Below are positions 48,701-61,699 of a stretch of 64,000 nt of DNA, piece by piece (the first letter of the stretch is position 1; each line of letters opens with the position of its first letter). The notes beneath the pieces are model-generated. The model had not been told where the DNA came from, did not search any database, and saw only the letters and a list, made by a program, of their open reading frames with translations. The position numbers and the translations under genes were made by a program. The stretch is taken from assembly GCA_008360955.1 (NCBI GenBank), contig LUCM01006640.1, positions 159,798 to 223,797 of the forward strand, written 5' to 3'. The stretch comes from Fasciolopsis buskii (Eukaryota > Platyhelminthes > Trematoda > Plagiorchiida > Fasciolidae).

Positions 48701-50430
48701 CCGTGGTCAATTTTGTACAATACCATTCGCACACGAACAACGGGACACCGTGAAAAGCCACCTTATGAATGAATTCTCATCCGTATGCCAACAAATCAGA
48801 AATTTGACGAAGCAGACAAATTGGACCAGTGAAGATTAAGGCATCACTTTGACAGTCTTGAATTCTAGGACCAAGCGCACGACGGGACCCAAACACACAG
48901 AAACACGCATTACAAGAATACACAAATATACACGTGCACATGTAGGACCACTGTATATATAAACACGGGGCTGATCGTCTTCAATTGTAGTGATTCATTT
49001 TTGTCACTGATAAACAGATGAATTCGAGACTGGGGCATAGAGATAGAGAATCTGAGACAGCAAAAGGCTATGCTGATCAAAGCAGCTCCAAATGGGTTAA
49101 CGAAAGTGAAATCACTGCGTTCATCAGGCCTCCCCCACCCAAATAGAATTTTGGTTGTATGCGTGACGGAAGAATTCACCTCTGGGTTCTTCTAGTTATT
49201 TCGTTTAGCAGCCTCGGGCTGATTCCACCAGCCAAGAAATGGGTTGAACTAACCGCATTGCTTGGCAGAATCTACAGTCATTGATGAGGTGCAGACTGGG
49301 TTGTCGAGAAAAGTTACGGAATCGCACAATTCATTCACGTGAAGTGCCTAGTTACGGTTTACGACGTTCAGCATCGTGTGTTTAATTTTCGGCCGGCTTG
49401 ATGAAACGGCTGAGAAGCTTGCTGGACAAAGGTCACGAGCCGATTGTCAGAGTTTGATTAATTATAATGCAATCCATAAACATGCCACATGCCGACTTCT
49501 ACTGCATTCGTAAATCAGTTTTTTGCGCCTTTTAATCATTGTATATCACAAGTGTTATGTTTTTTAGGCATTGTTTTATCATGAAGTGGTGCAGTCAAAC
49601 GAAAATTGACATCCAGCCCTCAAATTTGCATTTCAACGAGCGAGAACAAATGTTTAATTTCCTAGTAAATAACTCATGCAAAACAACCTGTAAATTTCGC
49701 TGAGTATTTTTGTTGGCAATAGTATGTTTCTTATACGAATGGCAGGATATAATTCCCGCGGAAGCCTAAGATCGGTTTTGCGGCTGTTTGTTGCCTATCC
49801 GTTAGTGAACAATTGGGCCTGATGTTGAGTTTACAGACCAGCAATTGTTGTTAGTTCACTCGGCTTAGTGTAGAGATTTCGAACACGATGTACAGAACCT
49901 AATGGAAAGAGGGTGAAGAACTGAGAGGAAAAAGGAACCCCGTTAATTGTTCACGAAACGAACTGTGTCTGGTAACAATGTGATACGCGTAGCGGTGGAC
50001 AAAATTGGGCCAAACATCAGGAAGAATCACAATTAACGGTAACAAACACCTGTTTGGTTAGCAGTGTCATCGTTGCGATGTGGACCCAAACTTCACTGAC
50101 TCTTAACATAGACAGTGGGAATACCTCAACTAAAGAAGAACAGACGGTTGATGAAAGGGGTGATATTCGATGCTACCTAGGAGGGAGTCATCTACCGTGC
50201 CCGTCACTCACTGACGAACCAACGATGGCTAATGTACGAGAGATACTTCAATTCATTTTGTGTAACCATTACCCGTGCACCAACCGGCTTTCGTTCTGGT
50301 TGCCAATTCAGAGCATCAACTAATCCTAGAGATGAGAGAACGCGGAGTCAAAGAGTGACCGCAAAATAATAAGTTGAGCATCTATACAGAGGAGAAGAGA
50401 TTTGGAATGTGAGCAGGACGGGGACATTCA
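45740..50430. other. Intergenic stretch with no gene seen
   Basis: Several overlapping short ORFs near 46100-46900 on both strands suggest an old repeat rather than a gene. I see no domain, splice pattern or RNA gene. Confidence 0.4.
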
Positions 50431-50439
50431 GCCACATCA

Positions 50440-51640
50440 ACAGAGTCTGTAATCATTGCTTCGGGGGATCTTGAGTACCCAGGCCCAGTGACCTAATTGC
50501 ACCTATACTGGTGAGTTCACTGGCCAAATTCTTCATACCATGAGATCCAATGGCCACCTCAAACCATCTTCCAACTTTTGCTTGCATGCGCAACACAGCC
50601 CAAAGAGGCAGTTGTTATGTGGGCATGTACAAAAATGTCCCAACCAGCTTAATCTATTAACCTTCAGTATCTCTTCTGAACACTGGACCCAAGGGCCTAA
50701 AACATGACAACTAATCTCTGAATTACTCCTAAAATTTCATCAATATATTCTGCCGATACTACGGAGACAGTGTCATCCAAACATCAACAGTCTTCACAAA
50801 TCTGGTAGCAGCGGCCAATTTTTGGACTCGTAGAGCAATACCGACCTCATTGTTGTTGTGTAAACCCGACCTCCAGTTAACACGTAGGCATCAATCTGGC
50901 ACCACAGACGCTTCAAATTGGTGAATGCCAGTAGTGCCTTCTGTATGCAAGGGGACACTTCATCTGATACACGATCACCAGGTAAGATACAACTACTGAA
51001 GAACATGGCTTGGTTTCGGACCAATCCATACCTGCAACAACATTTCACACTTCGAAGGTGTAAAATGCATCCTAAACAAACCTATAATGTCGTTCAGATG
51101 ATCGACAAAGATTTGCAACTTAATTGGATCTTCACTCAGTTGCACAACATCGTCCGCATATTCTAGTTCAAACAAATTCCTGTCTGAACCAATATCAGTA
51201 CCATCATTCTCACTTGGGGATAGGGTTATCTCTACAACCACCTCAATGAGGCAATTGAGGAGACACCGTGAAAGGGGCACGCTGACGAACGCCATTTCTC
51301 ATGCTGAAATCGAGTTGAAGATCTCGGGAGGAAGCGCGAACTCATCCTTGGGTGTTCGTATATACAGAATGGCTAAAATTAATGAATTTCTCTGGCACAT
51401 CCTTCAGCGAGAAGCATCACAACATATTCGCATGACCGACTTAGTCAAACACCACTTCCCGAACAAGGCAGACAGAAATCGAGGGTTTAAGGGGTGCATG
51501 TCTATGTTCTGAAAGCAGTCGCTTAGTAAAGATTTATTCAATACAGCCCGATCGGAATGACCACTAACTTGGTTCTCACGCCTGCACCTTTCTCGAGTGC
51601 TAGACAATCGGCGGAGAATAATTCTGGTCAGCAATGCTGA
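50440..51640 (-). mobile_element. Non-LTR retrotransposon, RT-to-C-terminal region, degenerate
   Basis: On the minus strand, in order: ILRRLSSTRERC and RRENQVSGH (early RT), ITLSPSENDGTD, LEYADDVVQLSEDPIKLQIF (catalytic YADD), LNDIIGLFRMHFTPSKCEML, then GDRVSDEVSPCIQKALLAF and RVYTTTMRSVLLYESKNWPL. Near 50470 the typical C-terminal SLGLGTQDPP block appears. The pieces lie in several frames with stops, so it is dead. It is the most complete LINE of this family here. Confidence 0.8.
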
Positions 51641-51649
51641 TGTAATCCT

Positions 51650-53882
51650 TACTAAACGTATTCATGTGTGATTTTCATATGAGAACTTATCAACTTTCTT
51701 ATAAATCAGTACAATCACCGGTTCATGCGGATGCCTAAGAATCCGCCCTTTTGTCCAAAATGATTTCACAATTTTTTTAAAACTCTGATGTTAACACTCC
51801 ACCATCTTCCATGAAGAAGGAGGGAAGCAGCCCATCTGGTCCAGCAGCCTTAGGCTATTTCAGGGAGATCTACTTCAGTCTAACAGTATTTCAGTAGTTA
51901 CTTCATTAGGCGTGTTTTTCAGCAAACTAATTGGAGTGAAACCTCAATCCAGATTCACACGGTAAACGGGGTGATTGTTATAGTGAAGTTTCAGAAGGGG
52001 AAACAAAAATAACTTACAAGAACCGGCATATTTCTATTCGTTGGGAGAAAAAGGACGGGAAGTGGTAACAACAACAGCAACCACGTGGAGGATGCTATCG
52101 TTCGATTCATTCACGTGAACATGAACCGTGTTTATTAGGCCACTGGCCAGTTGGAATACAGATGGAACCTTTTACCGGCGAGACTGTATCAAAGCAGCCT
52201 CGTTTCTCTGCTATGAAGGTGCAATGCGACCATACGTGTTTAGTTTCGTGTAGGCTGTTTTATTTTTTTTAGTGACATTTGGATAAAAATTAACAGTTTC
52301 CTTTTGTGGAATAGTTTTACGTGACCAAAAACTTGACAGTCGAATCTCACCAGTCATATTTTACTATAAATAAGGTAGAACACAAGAACTCGTTTTAGGA
52401 AATTCCATAATATCAAAAAATGTGATATCCACGCCCCAGTGGAACCGATAAACTTTTTTTATCCAGTATGATGAACTGATGGGACCTCCGAATTTATCCT
52501 TGCGTGATGCGCTTTTGGTCAATAGAATCACGTTTCCCTTAAAATCATGACCCAAAACAGTTAGGTACACAAATGTCGGACAGAATGAGCTTTAGATGCT
52601 TTAAAGTGTCAGCTTTTAGTTTCCACTTAGTTGGGGCGAAATATTTGGAAACAATAAGGGACCCATAATTGATAAGATGATCGATCAAGCGGCCACACTT
52701 AGGCTAAAGTCATCTTCTGGAAACTGATACATGTCTATTAACCCAAGCCCTTCCAGAACCATCTGTAAGCTCTTATGAGATGCTATAGATAACAAAATAA
52801 TAAACAAATACACTTTTGACATTAGAATATCATTTGAATCACAAAGAGTGTGAGTAGATGGTGCGTCCATTTATGAATCACAAAGGCAATTTGTGGACCA
52901 CGTACGATATTACTTACAATAAGAACCTAAATTTTCAAACCAGATGTCCTGTGACTGAAAGTCGTTCGTGACTAGCCGACGGAAGATGTCCATAAGCATT
53001 CTTTGTAGGTCATAAATAGGTTCACCCTCCATACACACTCCTAGTGATTCAAATGAGATTCTAGTTGGAAAACCATGTGCACAAGCTTAGGGATGAACGA
53101 AAGGGAAAGTACGGCGCATATGATGATCCGCAGTAACTATCATACCGGTCGTATGCTTCCGGGCATTATTTTGTTCTTTTACTCGCTCGAAATACTACTT
53201 ACAATATAAAAATTTTAAAAATATATTCATTGACTTCTCGTGTTCTTTGGACAACAGGTGTAAAACATTTGTGAAGACAAAGGTTCTTGAAAACCGTTCC
53301 GAATTGGGAAATGATAGGCCTTGGCTATCGGATTCAAACTCGCTACCAGCTCGCCCAAACGTGATGACCATGGCCCTAATTTAAGGTATGGCGCATGCAG
53401 CTGAATCGGAACAGGAATGGTCGGCTGATTTGGGAATACGGCCGTTTGTTGAAGAATTTCCTTTGGACTTTGTTGCGCATATTCTAGGCTTTGACAGAAT
53501 CGTCCTTCACACAGTCCCCACGCACTTCGTGTTCATGTTATGAATTGGAGATTCCTTTGCGGGCTCGTGACCTTTCCAATTTGTTTTGGTGACCGGATCA
53601 TTGCCATCGTGTCTGGCCCGCTCTCACCCTATCACCCAATACAAAGTAGAGCTTGTCTGTTCGGTAAAGCGGATACCTCTCTTTCTCTCGGTATGCAAAA
53701 CAGAGCTGGTGTTTACGTGGAAAGTATTTTGCCATGCAAATCCTTTGGCAAATGTCAGATCGGTCCAGTTGTTGTCCGGATAGATTAATCCGAACGAAGA
53801 GAACCCGTGAATTTGCAAGCTGTAACCATGGTTGCAGACTTAGCCCACACTTAAATAAATAAATGATGATAATGATGAATCG

Positions 53883-53914
<32 letters not shown>

Positions 53915-56830
53915 GAGAACTTCTCCGAAAGGGCAATGCTGTTTCAACTTGCAGAAAGACCTCGTAATTTGGCGCCCACAACTGGTTTCACTATCATGGG
54001 CTTTGGATTTAATTCAACCCTCCACGTTCCCGTTTGCCTGGAAAAGTTATTTTAACCTGATGTTTTCCGGGCATTTGCAGACAAAGTTTTTAATGACTGA
54101 TATAGAAACCATTTGATGAATGAATCCACAATTTTTACCGGTAAACTCGGTCGATGTAAAAGGGAACTGTTTACAAAGTGAATTTTGACAACTCCATCAA
54201 CTCAGAACATTTCCGATCGATGCGGTTGTTCCGCTAGGATCTCATGTTTCAAAACATTAGTTTTGTCGGAAACTTTCTAAGGAAAGCAAACAGCGCAGTT
54301 GAACGGGATTCAAGGGGCATGACGATTGGTCTGCGTTTATTTCTGGGTGGTACGGGGCTAATCCAGTGACTAAAAACAGGGTTAGCAGCCATGTGTCATT
54401 GCAATAGTATTTTCACGCAACGCTGGATGGTCATTCAAGCAATTTCCGTTCGAGAGCCTTGTTCAGACTAGCTCAGAAGTACAGCATCTACCCGTCAGAC
54501 AGAAGGTAGCCGATTCGATTCCGACTCGTGACGTCGAGTTTCGGATGTATAATGAATAAGTGCAATTCCCATTCTATGCATCTCCTGACTCCTCATGCCA
54601 CCCGAAATGAACAGCTATAGTCAGAAACGTTTGAAGTACGATATCATAAATTGCACAGAGGAGCACAATGTCATTATTGTTGGATCGAACTATGAGGCAT
54701 TTTCTTCTGGATCACTATGTCAAAAGTTCAAATTTGTTCATCCAATAATAAATTCAATGGGACAAATTCTTTGTCGTAAACGATTGTGTCAAAACTATAT
54801 AGCCCGTACGTATCCAAACACGGTTCCCGTTTTTTTATTCACGTGTTGTTATCTCTGGATGCATGATGCATAGGCGGATTTTCTTATTCTGTAGTTTGTT
54901 CAGGGCTGACGTGTCATTTACAAAGTTTCAGATAATTAGCGTCAAAAAATTATTGGCCTCCCATTACGAGTGAATCTTCTGCAGCGTATAATCGCATTCG
55001 GAGTGACCGGATCCAACTCATTACTCCAGATCGCCACAAGTTAAAGTATAGAAACACATGGGCAGCTATGCCTTTCCAAAGTGCTGTCCGCTCCAGTAAC
55101 ACCGCCTTTGTTGACATCTCAGAACAAAGGGAGTTCCGGTTTCTTTTTACGGTTTCCGACAGTAAGGGAGCTCCAGTATTTCACTAACTTGAAAATCATC
55201 GATAAATTCCGTTTGAGTTCATGTCGGAAAAACCTGTTTTAACATTCCGAGCTTCAAAAGCGTGAGACTATGGCAATGAACTTAAAACCCACTGCCAATA
55301 GTAAACTGGACGATCAGTCATCTGCTCTTATGACTGTATTAGTAAAACTGTTGGCTCTGTGGGCCTGATTTCACGTGGATCGAATGTTTTGGCACGAATC
55401 ACCAACTGCAGAAACTGATACGAGTCACGTGTCTAGTCAAGCGCAAGAGCGTCGTTGTAATACCTACCTGCGTCTACTCAGACAGGCAGGTGTTCCAAGT
55501 GGCCAAATGCTCACCATAGTTTTAACACTAAAGGGTGAGATACTCAAAGGAATGTCCGGGTTGAACAAAATCTCGCTAATGGTTTGCAGTTGCTGAACAT
55601 GTAAATGCTTCTTACGGATTTCACTCGATTCTATCAGTTTAGTTGATAGGCCTAAAGAAATATGCCTCACCATTAGAAGACCAGGGTTAGCACAGCGATT
55701 ACTTTCATTTTCCCTAAACCTTATAGCGATGTTAACGAAACATCATTTTTTCCCTTCACTTTATATTGCTATACACTGACTGATTGGGGTAGAAAACGTA
55801 TTGTGTAACCTGAGCGATTAATATTGTCGGGTACCCCGTAGGTTGCCATGTTGAACAAGACCCGCGAATTGTGTGGGTCTGTACGATTCATCTGGGCAAT
55901 GGTACTAAGAGGAGTAATAACTGTCAAAGTTTGATTTAACGCTCGTGCACACTCACAGCCACGGACTGTGCCGGAGAAAGTATGGATAACTATCTGGTGT
56001 TAGTTTCTGCTTTTCAGCGCTCATGTCTGTCTGCCGACGGCTGAGCACCGTAGAAATCGGTGACTGATTCAACAGACATCGTATTCAGTAGACCTCGTCT
56101 TCTTAGCTATTTCTGAACAGAAGTAACCGATTTCAAGTTGAAACGACCACCTTCCTTTTTTCCTTTTTATCCATATTTTTTCGTCGTTTAGTATTCTCCG
56201 GTCACAGCTTGTCAGCCCAAACTAAAGTGCAACAGCCTTCGTAAACCTAGAATCGAATGCCAAACTTTGAAAGTATAGAGATGCAGCTCAGGAAATCTCC
56301 TAAGGTTTTCATACACAGTTCTGTTTCCAACGATCATTTTTGGCTGATTGGACAGACCCCATATTTTCGAGCGAGTTCCGATTATGGCAAATTAAATGTA
56401 AACAAAACTGTGTGTGCACCCGATACACAGTGACATTACCCACCCAAATTATCCGCTTATTCGGGCGACAGAAATTGGTTGTTACGACATACAATTATTC
56501 CTTTCTGATGTCATGACTGTAAGGAACGGTTCACTCCTCTCACCAGCCGCTGCGAGAAGGACCTATCGAAGTCAAACAGACCAATTTGAGTGATGTCTGG
56601 CCAATATTGAAAGGAACTGAGGTGGCATTAAGGACAGCAAAATCAAAAAAGTCGGTGTATGGTGACATTTTTCGGTGGCTATAGGGTGTTCTAATTTCGA
56701 CAATGGGAAGAAAAAATGAGAGTATTTTTGTTTTAATTTTTGAAGGAAGCTTCGTTACTCCTGAATTAAGAAAATGAGGACAACTTCCTCCGAGCTTTCT
56801 GGTGCATCTTTCAGAAGAGAATATTGAAAT
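51650..56830. other. Intergenic stretch with SINE-like debris
   Basis: Short ORFs only. Contains box B-like tRNA remnants (about 53320-53375, minus) and the SINE copy at 54455-54550. GAT-type triplets occur at 53865-53910. A readable stretch at 55369-55530 (+) ends at a GTGAGA donor-like site but has no acceptable acceptor. Confidence 0.4.
54455..54550 (+). repeat. tRNA-derived SINE-like copy (third subfamily)
   Basis: CTAGCTCAGAAGTACAGCA (box A-like) and GCCGATTCGATTCCGA (box B) are followed by CTCGTGACGTCGAGTTT. The piece at 63640-63740 has the matching order GGCCGGTTCGATTACAG and TTGAGACGTCGACTTT. Confidence 0.5.
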
Positions 56831-56839
56831 AATCGTAGA

Positions 56840-57190
56840 TTTCATGTAATAATTCACTATGTGATATCATCGTTCAAGTGACGATTAAGAAAGCATAGAA
56901 GCACTGTACCGCTGTCTCATCCTTGTTAGGAACCATCAGCAGTGCATATCCACCGCGCCCGAAATAGGATGCGAACGCAGGAAAGCCTTGGCCATTAATT
57001 GCGTTACCGGGCAGGCTCTGAGCGATTTGCTGAAATTCACCACATTATGATGCACCTATCCGTCAGGGATTTGCACGGCCACGGCCACGGGCCGCTACCG
57101 CAAAGCAATCGACCCCGACCGATAGATGACTCCTTTGCAGGCAGCCTAAGTACGACCAAGTCTTTGCACATGACCTACAGAGCTTGACTA
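56840..57190 (+). repeat. Dispersed repeat family R2, copy 2
   Basis: TAATTCACTATGTGATATCA, then GCACTGTACCGCTGTCTCAT and CCTTGTTAGGAACCAT, then TGCACCTATCCGTCAGGGAT, CACGGCCACGG and GCAGGCAGCCTAAGTACGAC match copy 1 in order. This is the longest copy. Confidence 0.6.
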
Positions 57191-57221
57191 CTTGCTACAA
57201 TTTAGTAGGAAGAGATTGAGT

Positions 57222-57330
57222 GTTTCGATGAAATAATTCACCATGTGATATGATCGCTCAAATGACCATTATGAATTCATGGAAGCACTGTACAGCTGTT
57301 TCATCCTTGTTAGGGATCGTAGATTGCTTT
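57222..57330 (+). repeat. Dispersed repeat family R2, copy 3 (truncated)
   Basis: ATAATTCACCATGTGATATG, GGAAGCACTGTACAGCTGTT and TCATCCTTGTTAGGGATC repeat the start of copy 2 about 380 bases downstream in the same orientation. The match then stops. Confidence 0.6.
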
Positions 57331-57334
57331 GACA

Positions 57335-58915
57335 AAAATAACAGGCGCCCCCCTTTGCAAGGTGCGGTCGTTCATTTATGCAAATCCCCATTTGTCCCAG
57401 TTACTTCTGAATTCGATTCATCAAGGATTGTCCAAAGAAACGATCATTTCTCACTTAAGTTTTCAGGAGTTAACTAATATATTAACGCCAGTCGCAGAAA
57501 TCTTCACCTAAATCGGAAAATGCCCCACTACCATTATAACATGGGCCAGGATTTTATGCAAATACACAGACGACAGAATCTCCTAAGCTTCGTGCGTCGC
57601 ATCCGACAGAAGCAATTTCATTCTACACAAATCCACGAAAAGTTGTTCGAATTTGTAAGACGGTTGATAGATTGAAAAGGGATGGTCCTAACTCAACCGT
57701 GGCTTCTTCCTGGTTTCCGATTGCATGATGTCTATGAGAGCATTGTGTGCTCACAACTGATAGATCGGTATGACCTGATTCGTTTTCCTGGGACGCAGAC
57801 TGGTCATGCGTTGCCTAGTTTTGAACCCGTTATGAAACAATAATTCACGGTCCAACTAACTGTTTCAAACAAACAAAAATTGCCCCACCGACTTCTTACC
57901 ACCTCTGTAATCTTCAGGTGACCCAAACTAGTCAACTCAGCCAAATGGCTGAACCCGGAAATTCAGACTTGATTAGACTCACTGTGCTATGGGTTTGCAA
58001 CAAAGTCGTGTCTGTTTGAATCAAAGCCTGCTTTGCTAAACTACAACGGAAAAACCTGAAATAATGATAAAAGTGTTGCCTAAAATTTCTGATCACGCAC
58101 TGTTCATGTTTAGTGGAAAACAACAGCAGCTTTCCAATTTATTAGCCTAGTCTCAAATGAAATTAACAACCATCGACAACATTAGTGAATCGGTGACGGG
58201 TTTGTCCAGATGATATTCAAGCAGTTATACACAAGCAATCATCCATATACAATTTGCTTTCAGTAATCAGACCGGAGACCTAACCCGCTCGTTCTTCAGG
58301 TTTACTACACCAACCCAAAGCGATTCATCAATGGAACAAATTTATGACTCAACAACAGTTGTCAAACGCTCCTTGAAAGAACAACATTCGAGAAACACCG
58401 GCGTAAGTTACGGTGTGGAAAACAGTTGCCAGGTGCATAAGCGAGGAGTCTGCCCGCAAAAATGAATGGGCGGGTTAAATTGTCAGGCCTATCCAAGTAT
58501 TACTCACTATTGCTGGATCATCCAGTCTGGAAATAACTTTCAAGTATCAGCTTCACCTTTCCGGATTACTCGTACTAAGGCAGTCCCTCATAGAAGCGAA
58601 TTCCAACTATCTTTTTTCTGATTGATTATCAATTTAATGATAGACGAAGTTGTTTTGATGACTGATCCTGCTGAATAGCACAACGAGCAGGCGGGATTGT
58701 TTGTATTGTATTGTATAGACTTTTGGGACAAAAATCTCACATTTCAGTCAACAACACGTGGGGAACAAGTAGGAAAAGGTTTACACCCATCACTTTGTAA
58801 GAATAAAAAAACTCATCGAGGACATTATAAGAGGTTGCTCAGGAAATCGGTGAAACATGGTCATGGTTTGTCAACATGCGTGCTAAATATGGGACAGCGG
58901 ATTTCCTGTAGATAT
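57335..58915. other. Intergenic stretch with no gene seen
   Basis: No exon, RNA gene or further repeat family could be recognised. Short ORFs only. Confidence 0.4.
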
Positions 58916-58919
58916 TGAT

Positions 58920-59905
58920 TCTAGAAAATATGGAACGAAAAGCGGATCGTGTTGAAATGAGGGCGGTACTTTGACAGAACGTTGTGCAGAGGATGCGTGG
59001 GATCTGAAAGAATTTTGTTAGCAAATTTCTTACATGCAGAAAAGTTTGATCACATAGATTTAGGGACAATTCAGTTAGTGATATGAAAGACGCACGACTT
59101 ATAATTGATAGACCCCGGCGAACAATTTTAGAGCCTTTTTTAGTAAACCTGGAAAAATAACAGGAAAACAGTGAAGAATGATTGGAAAAACACATTGGTA
59201 TACAAATCAGAAGATGGTACTCTGCTTCACCTTGTAGTGTTGAAACTTCTTGATTTGAAACGACAATCGTCAGAGTTTATTTACACAGGTAGAAATGTGA
59301 GAAATCCACTTCAGATTTCTATCAGTGATGACTCTTAGATATTTCGCAAAATCAAATCTGAGAAGTGTTTTTGAGTTGATAAAAGACATTTCAGATAAGT
59401 AGGCTGACCGAGAGAGAGCAGATATTGAAAATATTTAGAAGTGTTGAGGTTTAAACCAGCTCCTGCAGAGAAATCGTAGACAGGAGATAGGTTGTTGAAA
59501 AAACTTTGAAAATCATCATTGTTCGAAACGGCTTGAGAAAGGGCAACATACTTAAACAGATGACAGAGTGAGCTAGGTGATAGGCTGCTGATTTAAGCAG
59601 AGAAAGGCTACGGTGAAAGAACAGCACCCCGAAACACTCCTGTTAACCAACAGTTTTGAAATTTTACCATCCATTCGTGTGCACTGGGTTCGATTATTGA
59701 TGTAATCAAACAGCCATGCTAATTTAGGCCTGGGACAACCAAATGTTTCCAGTTTGTGAAGCAGAAAAGACAGTGGGACCGAATCGAATGCAGGCGTGAG
59801 GTACACGAGTGTGAACATGGATCTGTGATTGAAGCGCAAGGGATAGATACGAAATTTTCGTAAACAACGAAATAAATATGACAGAATTATAGCGCAGACA
59901 GTCAA
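58920..59905 (-). mobile_element. CR1/Jockey-like non-LTR retrotransposon RT fragment
   Basis: On the minus strand: LTPAFDSVPLSFLLHKLETF (the AFDSV block of RT), LAWLFDYINNRTQC, SGVFRGAVLSP, then VALSQAVSNNDDFQSFFNNL, a D-F-S-x-x-A-G-x-x-L-N-L-N-x-S-K block, FAKYLRVITDRNLKWISHIS, and a C-terminal FANKILSDPTHPLHNVLS. It is clearly a different RT family from the YADD fragments elsewhere. Frameshifts and stops make it non-functional. Confidence 0.72.
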
Positions 59906-59909
59906 AGGG

Positions 59910-60690
59910 CGTGAGGAGATAACACACCATGTCGGATAGTTATGATATAATGGTGAGCATTAAATTTTATGACTAGGATTATTAGTGACACATACTTTTC
60001 CACGATTTCACAGACCATCAACATATCGAGCCTGTACTCCGTCGCTTGATCCCATTAATAACGTAGCTGCTATTTACTGAAAACAAGTTTGGTGTTGTGA
60101 GTTTATCTTCAACAAAAATGAAGTAACGAGGTCAAAAAGTAGATCACCGTATGGGATCGATTTCGCGAGATTGATCTGCATATCATGTGACTAGTAATCT
60201 GCAACATTTAAAAGACCGTATATTTGTAGGTTTTGATTTGTACGCATTCCGGTCGCATAAACGGCCGGATTTCTTCTCCCATATTTTGCGCATCACCTTA
60301 CGGGCCACGTGATGTTAAGTACGAGAGCATGAGAAACGTACTGACAACATGTAACTGAGTGTTCAGTTATCACGGTTGAGGTGAAAACACGGACGGTTCC
60401 TACATATCTTTGCCTTCGGAAGTTCGCAGCTTTGCCTAGAAGTGGTGTAAACGCTTTGGCGAATTTCGAGAGTTCTGATACTCAGCTGCCAGTGTGCACA
60501 GTGTAAAGGCATTGCGAATTTTGGCTTTCTCTTACCGACCAATAGACGTAGCTAGGGTTAGCCATTTCGCAAAAAATGGAAAGATTATAGTACTTCCGGT
60601 TTATCATTCACTTTCCAACATACGGAACGTAGTGTTTTACTGAACCTTTGGTGAGCATTCACAGCCACTACAAGTGGATACTTTTGGTCT
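59910..60690. other. Gap between two opposing LINE fragments
   Basis: No gene or repeat recognised. It could include the lost 5' parts of either neighbouring element. Confidence 0.4.
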
Positions 60691-60699
60691 TTGTGAACT

Positions 60700-61690
60700 T
60701 TAACTCTTACCAAGACTTATACATACCTCCAGCTGGGTTTGGTCTTGTGACCAGTGTTGGCTACCTTCTTTCGTCTCCAATGGACTGCCCTATATCCCCA
60801 CTTCTTTTTAACTTTGCTAGACAGGACGCTATCTAGAACGCTTTATATCCGGTACAGCAGGCGGTGATGTAGAACTCCTTCCAGGTGACAGTTTTTGACT
60901 TTCTCACCTGGGCGACCCTTGTTGGCCACGGCCTCTTTCCTGGAAATGATCTACACTGGTACTTCATTACTGAAGTAACTAAAGACAAAAGATAAAATCA
61001 CTTTTCTAAACGACTATACAAAGGTAATTTAACGCATGCGGAGCCATTTGGCGACCGGGATATCTAGATACGGTGTGTTTTACACCTTCATAGTCGAGTG
61101 TACTCCTTCAGGGCCGACAGTGGCGGATGCCTAATTTCATTCTTCCATATGGTCAGTTAGAGATAGACTGTATCTGATTACCGCTGTTGAGGTTACTGGG
61201 GAAGCGACCACGTTACGAACTGATAAGCCATAGCAGCTTTCGTGAAGTTATGGCACTTGTGGCGCCCCCATAACACCCGGCTTTGCTCAGAGGAATAATG
61301 CATAATGTCACAGTTCTTAGTGTCCTTCTTCATGGTTGCGAGACCTTACCTGTCCGCGTTAAGGATGTCCGAATACTTCTTGCATTCAACCACCGATGTT
61401 TCTGAAGCATTGCTTGAGTCAGGAGGTAATTTTGACTGAGCATTAACAATATGTAAGGTCGAGAATTGAATGCAGGGAGTGGCCCTTGGACAATATAATC
61501 GCCCTATACCACTTTCGCTAGCTTGGTCAAGTTTACCTATACACGCTCACTATTTATGTACTTGTGATCTTGTCATCCGTCTTGAGCAAGGCTGGAAGAG
61601 GCGACGTGGTGATCAGGCCGTGATTTGGCGCAGTTATGAAAAAGTTACCTTTGCCTTTGACGTCAATTAGGAATTTCCCACTTCTTGGTT
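60700..61690 (+). mobile_element. Decayed non-LTR RT fragment, third copy of the YADD-type family
   Basis: Plus-strand reading gives CPISPLLFNFA (RT GCPLSP block), a remnant of FTPSKCK followed by LLQGRQWRMPNFILPYGQLE, VLSVLLHGCETLPVRVKDVR and ILLAFNHRC, and finally WKRRRGDQAVIWRSYEKV. These are in the order expected for the RT and C-terminal part of the element at 50440-51640. Stops interrupt it repeatedly. Confidence 0.7.
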
Positions 61691-61699
61691 GGGGCTCAA

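Noticed and set aside
55369..55530. Plus-strand candidate exon ending at a GTGAGA donor
   Set aside because: No acceptor with a pyrimidine tract and no partner exon; the reading is short.
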